Shown here piece after piece: positions 37,331 to 45,104 of a stretch of 64,000 nt of DNA; position 1 is the stretch's first letter; every line of letters begins with the position of its first letter. Both the position numbers and the translations under genes were made by a program. The notes below the pieces were generated by a model, which was given only the letters and a program-made list of their open reading frames with translations, had not been told where the DNA came from and did no database searches. The stretch comes from Sporosarcina sp. E16_8 (GTDB lineage Bacteria; Bacillota; Bacilli; Bacillales_A; Planococcaceae): NCBI RefSeq assembly GCF_017347095.1, contig NZ_JADPRZ010000006.1, positions 62,001 to 126,000 of the forward strand. The letters run 5' to 3'.

Positions 37331-39076
37331 TCATAATGTTTCGATTAATTCCTTTCCATAAATCCCGACTTTATTCCTTCCAGCTTGCTTGCCACCTATG
37401 TACATTGCTCGGTCGGCATTACGCAACAGCTCTTTCGCATCTCCTGCATCCTCAGGAACACAAGCAACGCCAATACTAACAGTCATATGGATATCAACAG
37501 GCTCGCGCTCTTTAGATAGATCTGGAATGATTCGGAACGCAGATGATTCCACTTCTCTACGAATTTCTTCAGCGAGTTTGGCAGTTTCACGTTTCCCGTA
37601 ATTCGGCAAGACGATGACGAATTCTTCCCCTCCATATCGTGAAAGTGTTGCTTCGACTGGAACAAATGATTCAAGCAGTCTAGCAAGTGCCTTAAGAAGG
37701 TCATTCCCACTCTGATGTCCATATGTATCATTAATCGATTTAAAATGGTCGATATCTAGCATTAAAACTGAAAGCGAATTTATTTCCCCTATATGAAATC
37801 GGATGATTTCTTCGTCCAATTTTGAATTGAGGTAGCGGAAGTTATGCAAACCGGTCAAACCACACCGTACACTTTGCTCAACAGTCTTTTCGTAATAGCG
37901 TGCCTTCACTAATGAAATTGCAAAGTATCCAGTTAGAACGTCAACGATTTTCATTTCCAGCGCCTGAAATACATTTTTCCGCCTGGAAGTTAGTATAAGA
38001 AACCCTTCCGTTTTCTGATTTCGCTTGATTGGAGCGGTCATGACACTTTCTACTCTTTGTAGAAATTCGAAGTTATTTAGTACCATTGCTTCCTTTTTAG
38101 TCGCAAAAATTTTTGGATTGTCTATATCCAATCCATCATCCACAGTCTTTTTCAGTTTGAATGAAAGTCCATTCACTTTTTTTGTAATAACCCCATATTC
38201 TGAAGCCATCAACGTTATCAAATGCTCCCCATTTCTTAGGTCCAGGACATAAGCATTATCATAAGGGACCACATCTTTCAGTTTTTCGATGAACGTCCGA
38301 ATCACGTCTTCAAAGCCAAGGCGCTCGGCAAGTTCGCGCCCGATAATACCGGCAGAAGAAAGTTTGTCATTCAAATTATCGGACCGATTATACATTCTTG
38401 CAATTAATAAAACAAGAAGGAACGGGATGCCAATCAAAAGGATTGCATTATTACCAAAGTGGCCATTTAGAAAATAAAGGGTAATGCTGAACGGTAGTAA
38501 AATCATTGTAGAAGCAAAATCCCATAGAACAAATTTTTCCTTCAAAGAATATATGCCGAGTTCAAAATATAAATAGACTTGCATCAAAACACTATTAATA
38601 GTCGTATAACTAATGGCATAAATAAGTCCGAATAAGCAGATGTTCAAAAAATCCGTCGAACCAATTTCTCCACCTGCAAAATGAAATAAAGTTCCGCTCG
38701 CTAGTGAGATGAGTGTGAAGATTATCGAATTCACGCAAAAACGATGCAAAAGTGGCAAATCTGATTTCGTGCTCAATACTAGTATAAGCATTGCAATTTG
38801 CGTGAAAACCAACTCCGTAAATACCCCGTATTGAAAAAAAATAGTGAATGTAATCCAACGTTCAAATGAAACCGTAATATTGTTTAATTGCAAAGGCATT
38901 GTCATCGTCACGAATAGCAGTGCGAACAAAATGCTCAGATTCAACCATTCTATTTCTCTTGAAGGAAATAAAGTGAATGCAAGAAAGATGCCGAGAGGAA
39001 CGATACCAATCCACGTAATAAAGGAAATAATCTGAAATCTTATAGATATCACCAACTCCACGGCACTTCCTTTCAT
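37331..39076 (-). CDS. Membrane GAF-GGDEF diguanylate cyclase, paralogue 1
   Basis: A 581-residue protein. The N-terminal half (about 1-225) has about eight membrane segments and a GGEIGSTDF loop. A GAF-like domain (about 250-395) precedes a GGDEF domain (about 400-575) with LTGLHNFRYLNSKLDEEI, SVLMLDIDHFKSINDTYGHQ and an intact RYGGEEFVIVL signature, so c-di-GMP synthesis is predicted. No RxxD inhibitory site precedes GGEEF. It is adjacent and similar throughout to the gene at 39081, indicating tandem duplication. Both sit just upstream of the pilus operon. Confidence 0.88.
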   Translation of the reverse strand: MKGSAVELVISIRFQIISFITWIGIVPLGIFLAFTLFPSREIEWLNLSILFALLFVTMTMPLQLNNITVSFERWITFTIFFQYGVFTELVFTQIAMLILVLSTKSDLPLLHRFCVNSIIFTLISLASGTLFHFAGGEIGSTDFLNICLFGLIYAISYTTINSVLMQVYLYFELGIYSLKEKFVLWDFASTMILLPFSITLYFLNGHFGNNAILLIGIPFLLVLLIARMYNRSDNLNDKLSSAGIIGRELAERLGFEDVIRTFIEKLKDVVPYDNAYVLDLRNGEHLITLMASEYGVITKKVNGLSFKLKKTVDDGLDIDNPKIFATKKEAMVLNNFEFLQRVESVMTAPIKRNQKTEGFLILTSRRKNVFQALEMKIVDVLTGYFAISLVKARYYEKTVEQSVRCGLTGLHNFRYLNSKLDEEIIRFHIGEINSLSVLMLDIDHFKSINDTYGHQSGNDLLKALARLLESFVPVEATLSRYGGEEFVIVLPNYGKRETAKLAEEIRREVESSAFRIIPDLSKEREPVDIHMTVSIGVACVPEDAGDAKELLRNADRAMYIGGKQAGRNKVGIYGKELIETL

Positions 39077-39080
39077 TAAT

Positions 39081-40802
39081 TCATTTCACATATTCAGCAA
39101 CCCTATTGCGCCCTGCCTGCTTCGCACCTAAATATAGTGCACGATCCGCATTTCGCAGTAATGTCATCGCTTCATCTGTATCTAAAGGAGATGACGAAAC
39201 ACCGATACTGGACGTAATATGGACGACAAGCGGATACTTATCCTCGACTAGATCTGGAATTATGGTGAAATCATGGCTACCAATTTCAGCGCGAAGTTTT
39301 TCTGCGAACTCGACGGCTTCAGCTTTCGCAATACCTGGTAAAATGTAGACGAACTCTTCTCCTCCATAGCGGCCAACTGTCCCGCCAGTAGGTAGTGCAA
39401 CTTCAAGTTTCTTAGCAAACAGATAAAGTATGTCGTTCCCACTTTGATGTCCATAAGTGTCATTCACTTGTTTAAAATAATCAATATCAAGCATAACGAC
39501 TGAAAGATTGTTTATTTCGTTGTTTTTAAGCCTGTCCATTTCATACGTTAACCGTTCCTCAAGATACCTGTAGTTATAAAGCCCGGTTAACGCACAACGC
39601 TCATTCTTTGCAACTGCCTCTTGCATATAACGTGCTTTTTCCACTGAAACAGTGAAATAGGAACATAGTAAGTCTAAGATTTTCAATTGATAGCCATCAA
39701 AGAATGATTTCTTATCTGAGGCTAAAAACAAAACTGACTCAATTTTCTGGTTCCGTGAAATTGGGACACATAGTATACTTTGCATTCCATTAGGTGAATA
39801 ATCTTTTGAAACCAATTCCCACTCTTTCCTTTCCGAATAGATGATTGGCTTATTCTGTTCAAGAACTGATCCCGCAATTCCTTGGCCCGCGGATAGAAGG
39901 GCAAAATCAATGTCAATGAATTTTTCATGTTCATAGGAACGGATGAGCTCAAGCCAACCATCCTGATGGTCAAATAAATACGTATAATCTGCATTGAACA
40001 TGGTCGAAACTTTCATAACAAATTGGTCAATTACAGCCTTTTCCGTTAATAATTCTGAAAGGCCGTTACCAATGTCCCCCGCTTGCCGCAAATCAATATT
40101 GATTCTTTCCGAATTGTTATAAAGGCGGATAATTATTGAAATAAAGAAAAAAGGAATTCCTATTAATAAAAAAGATCCTGCTCCAACAAATTTCAGTAAA
40201 TAATAGAACGTAAGCGACAAGGGCAGAACAACAAGAATCATCGCATAGTCAACCAATAGATCTTTTGAAAAGAAAGGCGAGTTAACTTTTTTGTAAACCG
40301 CATATATTCTCAGCACTATGTCATTGAATACTGTATGGATGAATTGATAGCAGAATACCGCAATGATTACTGGCCAAAATTCAATAGAGCCGATTTCCCC
40401 ACCCACCCTATCAAAAACGACAGCAGCGATAATCGATAAAAAGATAAACAGTGTCGAGTTAATGAAAAAACGTTGTAGCAATGGTAACTTACTCGGCGAT
40501 GACATAAGGATTGCAAGAATTGAAATTTGCATGACGATTATTTCAATAAAGAGTCCATACATTAAAAAAGCGGGCACAGTCACCCAGAGAACCAGGAATA
40601 TCGGTATACCGTTCCTTAACATCGGATAGTAGGTTGTGAGGAATCCGAATACTATAAAAACCACCATGTACATCCAGTTTACTTGCACTGGAGGATAATT
40701 CAAAAAAACATAAATCAATCCAGTTGGAACCGTCAGTAACCACAAAATGAAATAACGCATAGTGGACTTATATACAACCTTCACTTCATTATCCACTCCC
40801 AA
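39081..40802 (-). CDS. Membrane GAF-GGDEF diguanylate cyclase, paralogue 2
   Basis: A 573-residue protein of the same architecture as its neighbour: about eight membrane segments (GGEIGSIEF loop conserved), a GAF-like domain (about 245-390) and a GGDEF domain with LTGLYNYRYLEERLTYEMDR, SVVMLDIDYFKQVNDTYGHQ and RYGGEEFVYIL. No RxxD inhibitory site is present. The TTG at 40802 has no well-spaced ribosome site; a GTG slightly downstream preceded by GGGAG is an alternative. Four bp separate it from paralogue 1, so they are co-transcribed. The sensed signal is unknown. Confidence 0.87.
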   Translation of the reverse strand: MGVDNEVKVVYKSTMRYFILWLLTVPTGLIYVFLNYPPVQVNWMYMVVFIVFGFLTTYYPMLRNGIPIFLVLWVTVPAFLMYGLFIEIIVMQISILAILMSSPSKLPLLQRFFINSTLFIFLSIIAAVVFDRVGGEIGSIEFWPVIIAVFCYQFIHTVFNDIVLRIYAVYKKVNSPFFSKDLLVDYAMILVVLPLSLTFYYLLKFVGAGSFLLIGIPFFFISIIIRLYNNSERINIDLRQAGDIGNGLSELLTEKAVIDQFVMKVSTMFNADYTYLFDHQDGWLELIRSYEHEKFIDIDFALLSAGQGIAGSVLEQNKPIIYSERKEWELVSKDYSPNGMQSILCVPISRNQKIESVLFLASDKKSFFDGYQLKILDLLCSYFTVSVEKARYMQEAVAKNERCALTGLYNYRYLEERLTYEMDRLKNNEINNLSVVMLDIDYFKQVNDTYGHQSGNDILYLFAKKLEVALPTGGTVGRYGGEEFVYILPGIAKAEAVEFAEKLRAEIGSHDFTIIPDLVEDKYPLVVHITSSIGVSSSPLDTDEAMTLLRNADRALYLGAKQAGRNRVAEYVK

Positions 40803-40891
40803 ATAAATAAGTCAGAAAAAATAGAAGTAACCAAAAGTTTATCAGACCAAAACGGGTTTGTCACTATTATCCAAAATAATTCCCCTGCTAA

Positions 40892-42112
40892 TTAACCCAT
40901 TCCATAGTCCATTAGACTACTCAATAGATACAAGGAACCTGTTACTATTCTCTTTGTATCACTCTCCGTTACTAGTATTATAGTATTACCTTCAGTCGTT
41001 GTCACCTTTTTATCTCCATGGTGGCAATATTTCATTAATTGATCACCAGTAGCCGCTTGAGGATGGGGAAACGTCAAGAACGTGAATGATGCCGCAACCG
41101 GGATGAGCTCATCTAGCGTTTTCTCGATGTCTTTCCCTTTCAGCATCCCTATCACAAAGTCCACTTTCTCACCCGGGAATTCCGAGCGAATTGTGGCTGC
41201 TAATACTTTTGCAGCTGCTGGATTATGTGCCCCGTCCATAAATACACCAGGTGAAACCTCTTGGAAACGATGTGCCAGCTGCGTTGTAGCGACTCCCTTA
41301 GAGACCGCTTGTTGAGTAAGCTTGATGCCCGCCACAAGAAGTGATTGAATGGCAACCGCGGCATTCACACCTTGGTGAGGCCCTTTCATCTTTCGCCCAG
41401 CTAGCTGGAACGTTTCAGTTCCTTTAAATAGATCATCCTTCATAGTAAATTGCTCACCGTACATGAAAAACGGGCTACCTTGCTGATTCGAAATAGCGCG
41501 GATGACCTTGAGTGCTTCCTCTTCAAGTAACGGCCCTGTTACGACAGGAATCCCCTGTTTTATAATGCCCCCCTTATGCCTTGCCACTTCCGCAACAGTC
41601 GTTCCTAGAAACGCAGTATGATCAAGCGCTATTGAAGTAATAACCGAAACAAGTGGTGTCACGACATTCGTACTGTCCAGCAATCCACCCATCCCTGTTT
41701 CGAGTAAAACATAATCGGGCTCAAGTCGTCTAAACGTTGTAAATGCAGCAACAGTTAGCAATTCGAAATCTGTTAGGAACCCGCTCAATCCAACTTCCTT
41801 CATCGCCTTAAATGATTTATCTAATTCCTCTTCCGTTATCTTTTCGCCATTCATACGTATCTGATCATGAATGTCGATAATTGCGGGCGACGAAAAAACA
41901 CCCGTCGACAATCCATGTTCCTTCAAAATTGCTTCCATAAATGCAATCGTAGAACCTTTTCCATTCGTCCCTGTTACATGGATGACTTGCAATTGTTTTT
42001 CGGGACTATCCATTTTTACAAGCGCTTCCTGCACTGCCTCCAGACCTGGCTTAATAGAGTCATCACTATCAATTCCCCATCGTTTTTTATATACATTCAT
42101 TTTTGGAATCAA
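40892..42112 (-). CDS. folC: Folylpolyglutamate synthase/dihydrofolate synthase
   Basis: A 406-residue Mur-ligase-type enzyme. It has the P-loop IHVTGTNGKGSTIAFMEAIL, the SSPAIIDIHDQIRMNG segment, LETGMGGLLDSTNVV and the C-terminal MDGAHNPAAAKVL. It adds glutamate to dihydropteroate and folates. The TTG at 42112 has GGAGGG six bases upstream. In B. subtilis folC sits between valS and comC; here pilus, GGDEF and ATP-grasp genes have been inserted on both sides. Confidence 0.94.
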   Translation of the reverse strand: MIPKMNVYKKRWGIDSDDSIKPGLEAVQEALVKMDSPEKQLQVIHVTGTNGKGSTIAFMEAILKEHGLSTGVFSSPAIIDIHDQIRMNGEKITEEELDKSFKAMKEVGLSGFLTDFELLTVAAFTTFRRLEPDYVLLETGMGGLLDSTNVVTPLVSVITSIALDHTAFLGTTVAEVARHKGGIIKQGIPVVTGPLLEEEALKVIRAISNQQGSPFFMYGEQFTMKDDLFKGTETFQLAGRKMKGPHQGVNAAVAIQSLLVAGIKLTQQAVSKGVATTQLAHRFQEVSPGVFMDGAHNPAAAKVLAATIRSEFPGEKVDFVIGMLKGKDIEKTLDELIPVAASFTFLTFPHPQAATGDQLMKYCHHGDKKVTTTEGNTIILVTESDTKRIVTGSLYLLSSLMDYGMG

Positions 42113-42174
42113 AACTATCCCTCCGTATGTTAGAATCTAGTTAGAAAAAGTATATCATTCCCGGAGGGTTCCTA

Positions 42175-43041
42175 ATGCAAAGTTGTTGGGTTATTTATAA
42201 TGGAAGTTTGACAAGTGATAAATTCAAGGATCAGGCTGAACTGATGAAAGAGGCTGCGGAACGTGCGGGTGTATGCACTGAACTTAAGAAGAACTATGAA
42301 GTGATGATGAATTTGGATACGATTTTAGAGAATCGTCCCGATTTCGTTATATTTCTAGATAAAGATATTCTTCTCGCTAATTTCCTGAAAAACTCGGGAA
42401 TCCCTGTTTTCAACGATCCCGATGTCATTGAAACATGTGATAATAAAGCGATACAATATCTTGAACTTTCAAAGCAAGGCATTGCGATGCCCGAAACAAT
42501 TATTGCACCAAAAGTGTATCCAAATTTCACAATTAAGGATTCAGACTACTATGAACAAGTGCTGGCACGTCTAGGACTACCGATGATCATTAAAGAAGGC
42601 CATGGTTCATTTGGCATGAAAGTGTATTTGATTGAAACGGAAAAGCAGTTTTATGAAAAAACGGATGAATTGCGTGGCATCGACTACGTATTTCAGAAAT
42701 TCATCGCCACAAGCAGGGGGCGTGATATCCGGGTAAATATCGTCGGGGGTGAAATTGTAGCGGCAATGTACCGTCACTCTGAAACTGATTTCCGTGCGAA
42801 TATTACGAATGGCGGTGTGGCGACAGTAATCGAACTATCACACCAACAAAAAACGTTAGCGATACAAGCTGCCCACGCTGTCGGTGCAGAGTTTGCGGGC
42901 GTCGACTTATTATTCGGTGACAATGAAGAGCCCCTCGTCTGCGAGGTCAATGCGGCCGCCCATATCCGTAATATTTACAATGTGACTGGGATTAATGTAG
43001 CAGATGCGATGATTGCGTATATTTTAAGGAAACTTGAATGA
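42175..43041 (+). CDS. RimK-like ATP-grasp ligase, first of a coupled pair
   Basis: A 288-residue ATP-grasp protein. The nucleotide-binding part has NKAIQYLELSKQGIAMPETI and MIIKEGHGSFGMKVYLI; the ligase core continues FQKFIATSRGRDIRVNIVGG and ends in the metal-binding LVCEVNAAAHIRNIYNVTG. This is the RimK/LysX pattern, in which a carboxylate is activated as acyl phosphate and joined to an amine, often an amino acid. The ATG has GGAGGG six bases upstream. It is divergent from folC and overlaps the next gene by ATGA. The substrate cannot be told from sequence; peptide or poly-amino-acid tailing is possible. Confidence 0.8.
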   Translation: MQSCWVIYNGSLTSDKFKDQAELMKEAAERAGVCTELKKNYEVMMNLDTILENRPDFVIFLDKDILLANFLKNSGIPVFNDPDVIETCDNKAIQYLELSKQGIAMPETIIAPKVYPNFTIKDSDYYEQVLARLGLPMIIKEGHGSFGMKVYLIETEKQFYEKTDELRGIDYVFQKFIATSRGRDIRVNIVGGEIVAAMYRHSETDFRANITNGGVATVIELSHQQKTLAIQAAHAVGAEFAGVDLLFGDNEEPLVCEVNAAAHIRNIYNVTGINVADAMIAYILRKLE

Positions 43042-43835
43042 AGGGATATGTTTATTATTCAAAGGCTGAATCAGTGAGGAATCATCTGTTTATTGATGAT
43101 TTGATAATCGAATCTGAAAAACTTGGGATTGAGCTCCGATTATTAACTGGGGATGAACGGCCCGATTCGAATACTGATTTCATTCTTTTCCGGGATCGGG
43201 ATACTGGTCGAGCTTTCCAGTTTGAAAGGGATGGTTTAAGGCTATTTAATCGTGCTGAAGTAAATCGGATTGCGAATGATAAATTACAGACATTTGAACT
43301 GGCTACCCTGCTCGGTATTCCTGCCGTTCCGACAAATAGAATTCTTTCTATTGATGAAATCAGTTCCTATCCTTGTGTATTGAAAACGGTCGATGGTCAT
43401 GGAGGGAACGAAGTTTTTCTTTGTACATCTGCTGCAGACACGAAGTTGTTTTTCACCAAATTCCACGACCGAAAACTAATTGTCCAACCCTTCATCGAAT
43501 CCGGCGCCCGAGATATACGCGTATTTATGATTGGCAATGAAGTTGTCGGAGCTGTAAAACGCACCGGCAACGGGTCATTCAAATCAAATTATACGCTTGG
43601 TGGTTCCGTCGAAAAATACATACTATCTAGCTGGCAGGAAAAAGATGCCAAAACTATTTCCTTAGCAATAAAAAGTGATTATGTCGGAATTGACTTCTTG
43701 TTGTTGCCAAATGGCAGATGGATGTTGAATGAGATTGAGGATCCTGTTGGGGCGCGATCACTGTATATAACGCATGAGTTTTCGGTGGCTGGGGAATTAA
43801 TGAGGTATATTAAGAGGAAGCTTTCCAAGGATTAA
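43038..43835 (+). CDS. RimK-like ATP-grasp ligase, second of a coupled pair
   Basis: A 265-residue ATP-grasp protein. Recognisable are NDKLQTFELATLLGIPAVPT, CVLKTVDGHGGNEVFLC, IVQPFIESGARDIRVFMIGN and a C-terminal RWMLNEIEDPVGARSLY, where NEIED replaces the usual ExN metal motif and is likely still functional. It is shorter than typical RimK (about 300). It overlaps its partner by 4 bp, so both are made together and may form a heteromer or act in sequence. A long hairpin terminator follows. No precursor peptide gene was seen next to the pair. Confidence 0.78.
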   Translation: MKGYVYYSKAESVRNHLFIDDLIIESEKLGIELRLLTGDERPDSNTDFILFRDRDTGRAFQFERDGLRLFNRAEVNRIANDKLQTFELATLLGIPAVPTNRILSIDEISSYPCVLKTVDGHGGNEVFLCTSAADTKLFFTKFHDRKLIVQPFIESGARDIRVFMIGNEVVGAVKRTGNGSFKSNYTLGGSVEKYILSSWQEKDAKTISLAIKSDYVGIDFLLLPNGRWMLNEIEDPVGARSLYITHEFSVAGELMRYIKRKLSKD

Positions 43836-43882
43836 TTAGTGACAAGTATTTGGGAAACATAAAGACAAACTCCATGAGTAAA

Positions 43883-43928
43883 CATGCAAAAGCTCAGACA
43901 TCTTCGTAGATGTCTGAGCTTTTGCATG
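43883..43928 (+). terminator. Terminator after the ATP-grasp pair
   Basis: A perfect 21-bp stem (43883-43903 and 43908-43928) with a TCGT loop is followed by ATATTTTAATT. It lies about 50 bp after the second ligase. The remaining 43929-44251 contains a family A repeat and two short GTGACTG-CAC motifs but no gene. Confidence 0.85.
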
Positions 43929-43989
43929 ATATTTTAATTGAGTAAGTGGTATTAAGAATGGCATCCGAGTGACTGACACCATGGATGAA

Positions 43990-44076
43990 GTTGAGATACA
44001 GATTCCCTTCCAATCCGCTGCGGCGCTTGGGGGATGCCTCCCGCCATAAGCCTGTAAGGCGCCTTCGCTCGATTTT
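43990..44076 (+). repeat. Family A repeat, copy 4
   Basis: It contains CCAATCCGCTGCGGCGCTTG, GGGGATGCCTCCCGCC and CCTGTAAGGCGCCTTCGCTC. These match both ends of copy 1 with the central hairpin missing. It is intergenic, downstream of the ATP-grasp pair. Confidence 0.75.
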
Positions 44077-44251
44077 CGCTTCTAGTCATATGTTTAATAT
44101 ATATTCGTTAACCTAAAGACAGATAGAATTCCAAAGCTGTTTTTAGCCAGAGAACTCATTATAATTGAATTGTGAGAGTGACTGGCACTAAAAATTAATT
44201 TGTTCTCGTCTAAGTTCCCAGTAACTCCAATGAATTTATGACATAAACATC

Positions 44252-44710
44252 TTACCATTTAATAATCTTGGACTCTTTAAGAATCTCAAAATCCTCAGAA
44301 ACCAAAATTACTTTGTCTACCTTATACTTCGAATCTAATGTCTTATCATTGAAATAAGACAAAATGCCACCCATATAGTTGTGTGCTTTCCCATCAAAGC
44401 TTTCCCCCTTAGATTGCACAACAAAAACCCTACCACTTTCATTAATAGTGGCAGATGAGCCTGATATTGAATCATACCAAGTTGTTTCGAAAACACTTCC
44501 GAAGTTTAGATACATATACTGATCCACTTCTTTTTTAATGAAGGCTTCTAAGTTCGGCTGCGATCCATCACTTCTTAGCTCACTATAAGGATCTCGAGTA
44601 TAAATTGTGTCGTTAGCAAAAAAAGTGCTCGACTCGAAACTATTCGTACTCAGGTAAATTGCTGCAATTGTAATAATTACGATAATGAGTGCATGGTGTC
44701 TTTTCTTCAC
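44252..44710 (-). CDS. Small secreted or membrane-anchored protein of unknown function
   Basis: A 152-residue protein not recognised. It starts MKKRHHALIIVIITIAAIYL, a positively charged N-terminus with one hydrophobic helix, suggesting an anchor or signal peptide. The mature part is hydrophilic, lacks cysteines and ends KILKESKIIKW-like (EILKESKIIKW). It lies about 400 bp downstream of the minor pilin cluster in the same direction but beyond its terminator. Base composition is AT-rich like the minor pilin genes. A surface role is possible; no function can be assigned. Confidence 0.6.
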   Translation of the reverse strand: MKKRHHALIIVIITIAAIYLSTNSFESSTFFANDTIYTRDPYSELRSDGSQPNLEAFIKKEVDQYMYLNFGSVFETTWYDSISGSSATINESGRVFVVQSKGESFDGKAHNYMGGILSYFNDKTLDSKYKVDKVILVSEDFEILKESKIIKW

Positions 44711-44960
44711 AATAACTTCCTCCGAATTTCATTATTCTGTAAGTTATTTATGAGAATACTATAGATCTTTCAAGGATAGCTTGAGTGACCCCCAGCATCC
44801 GGGATTAACTAAATATTTTATATGTACTAGGAATATTAGGAATGACATCCAATTGCCTGTCACCACTGCCCTCCGACAACGTTCTTCACGTTGCCATAAT
44901 ACAAACTCAGTAACAGGGCAAACGGTGACTCGCACCGGAGATTAAAAAGCTCAGTTGAAA

Positions 44961-45009
44961 AGGTGCCAGGTTATAAAATGATTTAGAATTGCTACACAAC
45001 CTGGCACCT
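44961..45009 (-). terminator. Terminator after the minor pilin cluster
   Basis: A perfect 12-bp stem AGGTGCCAGGTT (44961-44972) and AACCTGGCACCT (44998-45009) is followed on the minus strand by TTTTC. It lies about 95 bp beyond the last gene. The rest of 44711-45104 has no gene; it carries scattered GTG-CTGGCACC-type motifs, and an AACACCAT/ATGGTGTT pair near 45068-45100. Confidence 0.65.
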
Positions 45010-45104
45010 CGCACTCTATGCAATGCTGGTTGGCGCCTCTTGCAAATATTAACCTTCTATTCTTAAAATTCGTAAACACCATTGAATTATATTAAAATAT
45101 GGTG

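Noticed and set aside
42113..42174. Specific promoters in the folC and ATP-grasp divergent region
   Set aside because: A TAGAAT is present, but no -35 at correct spacing could be identified on either strand.
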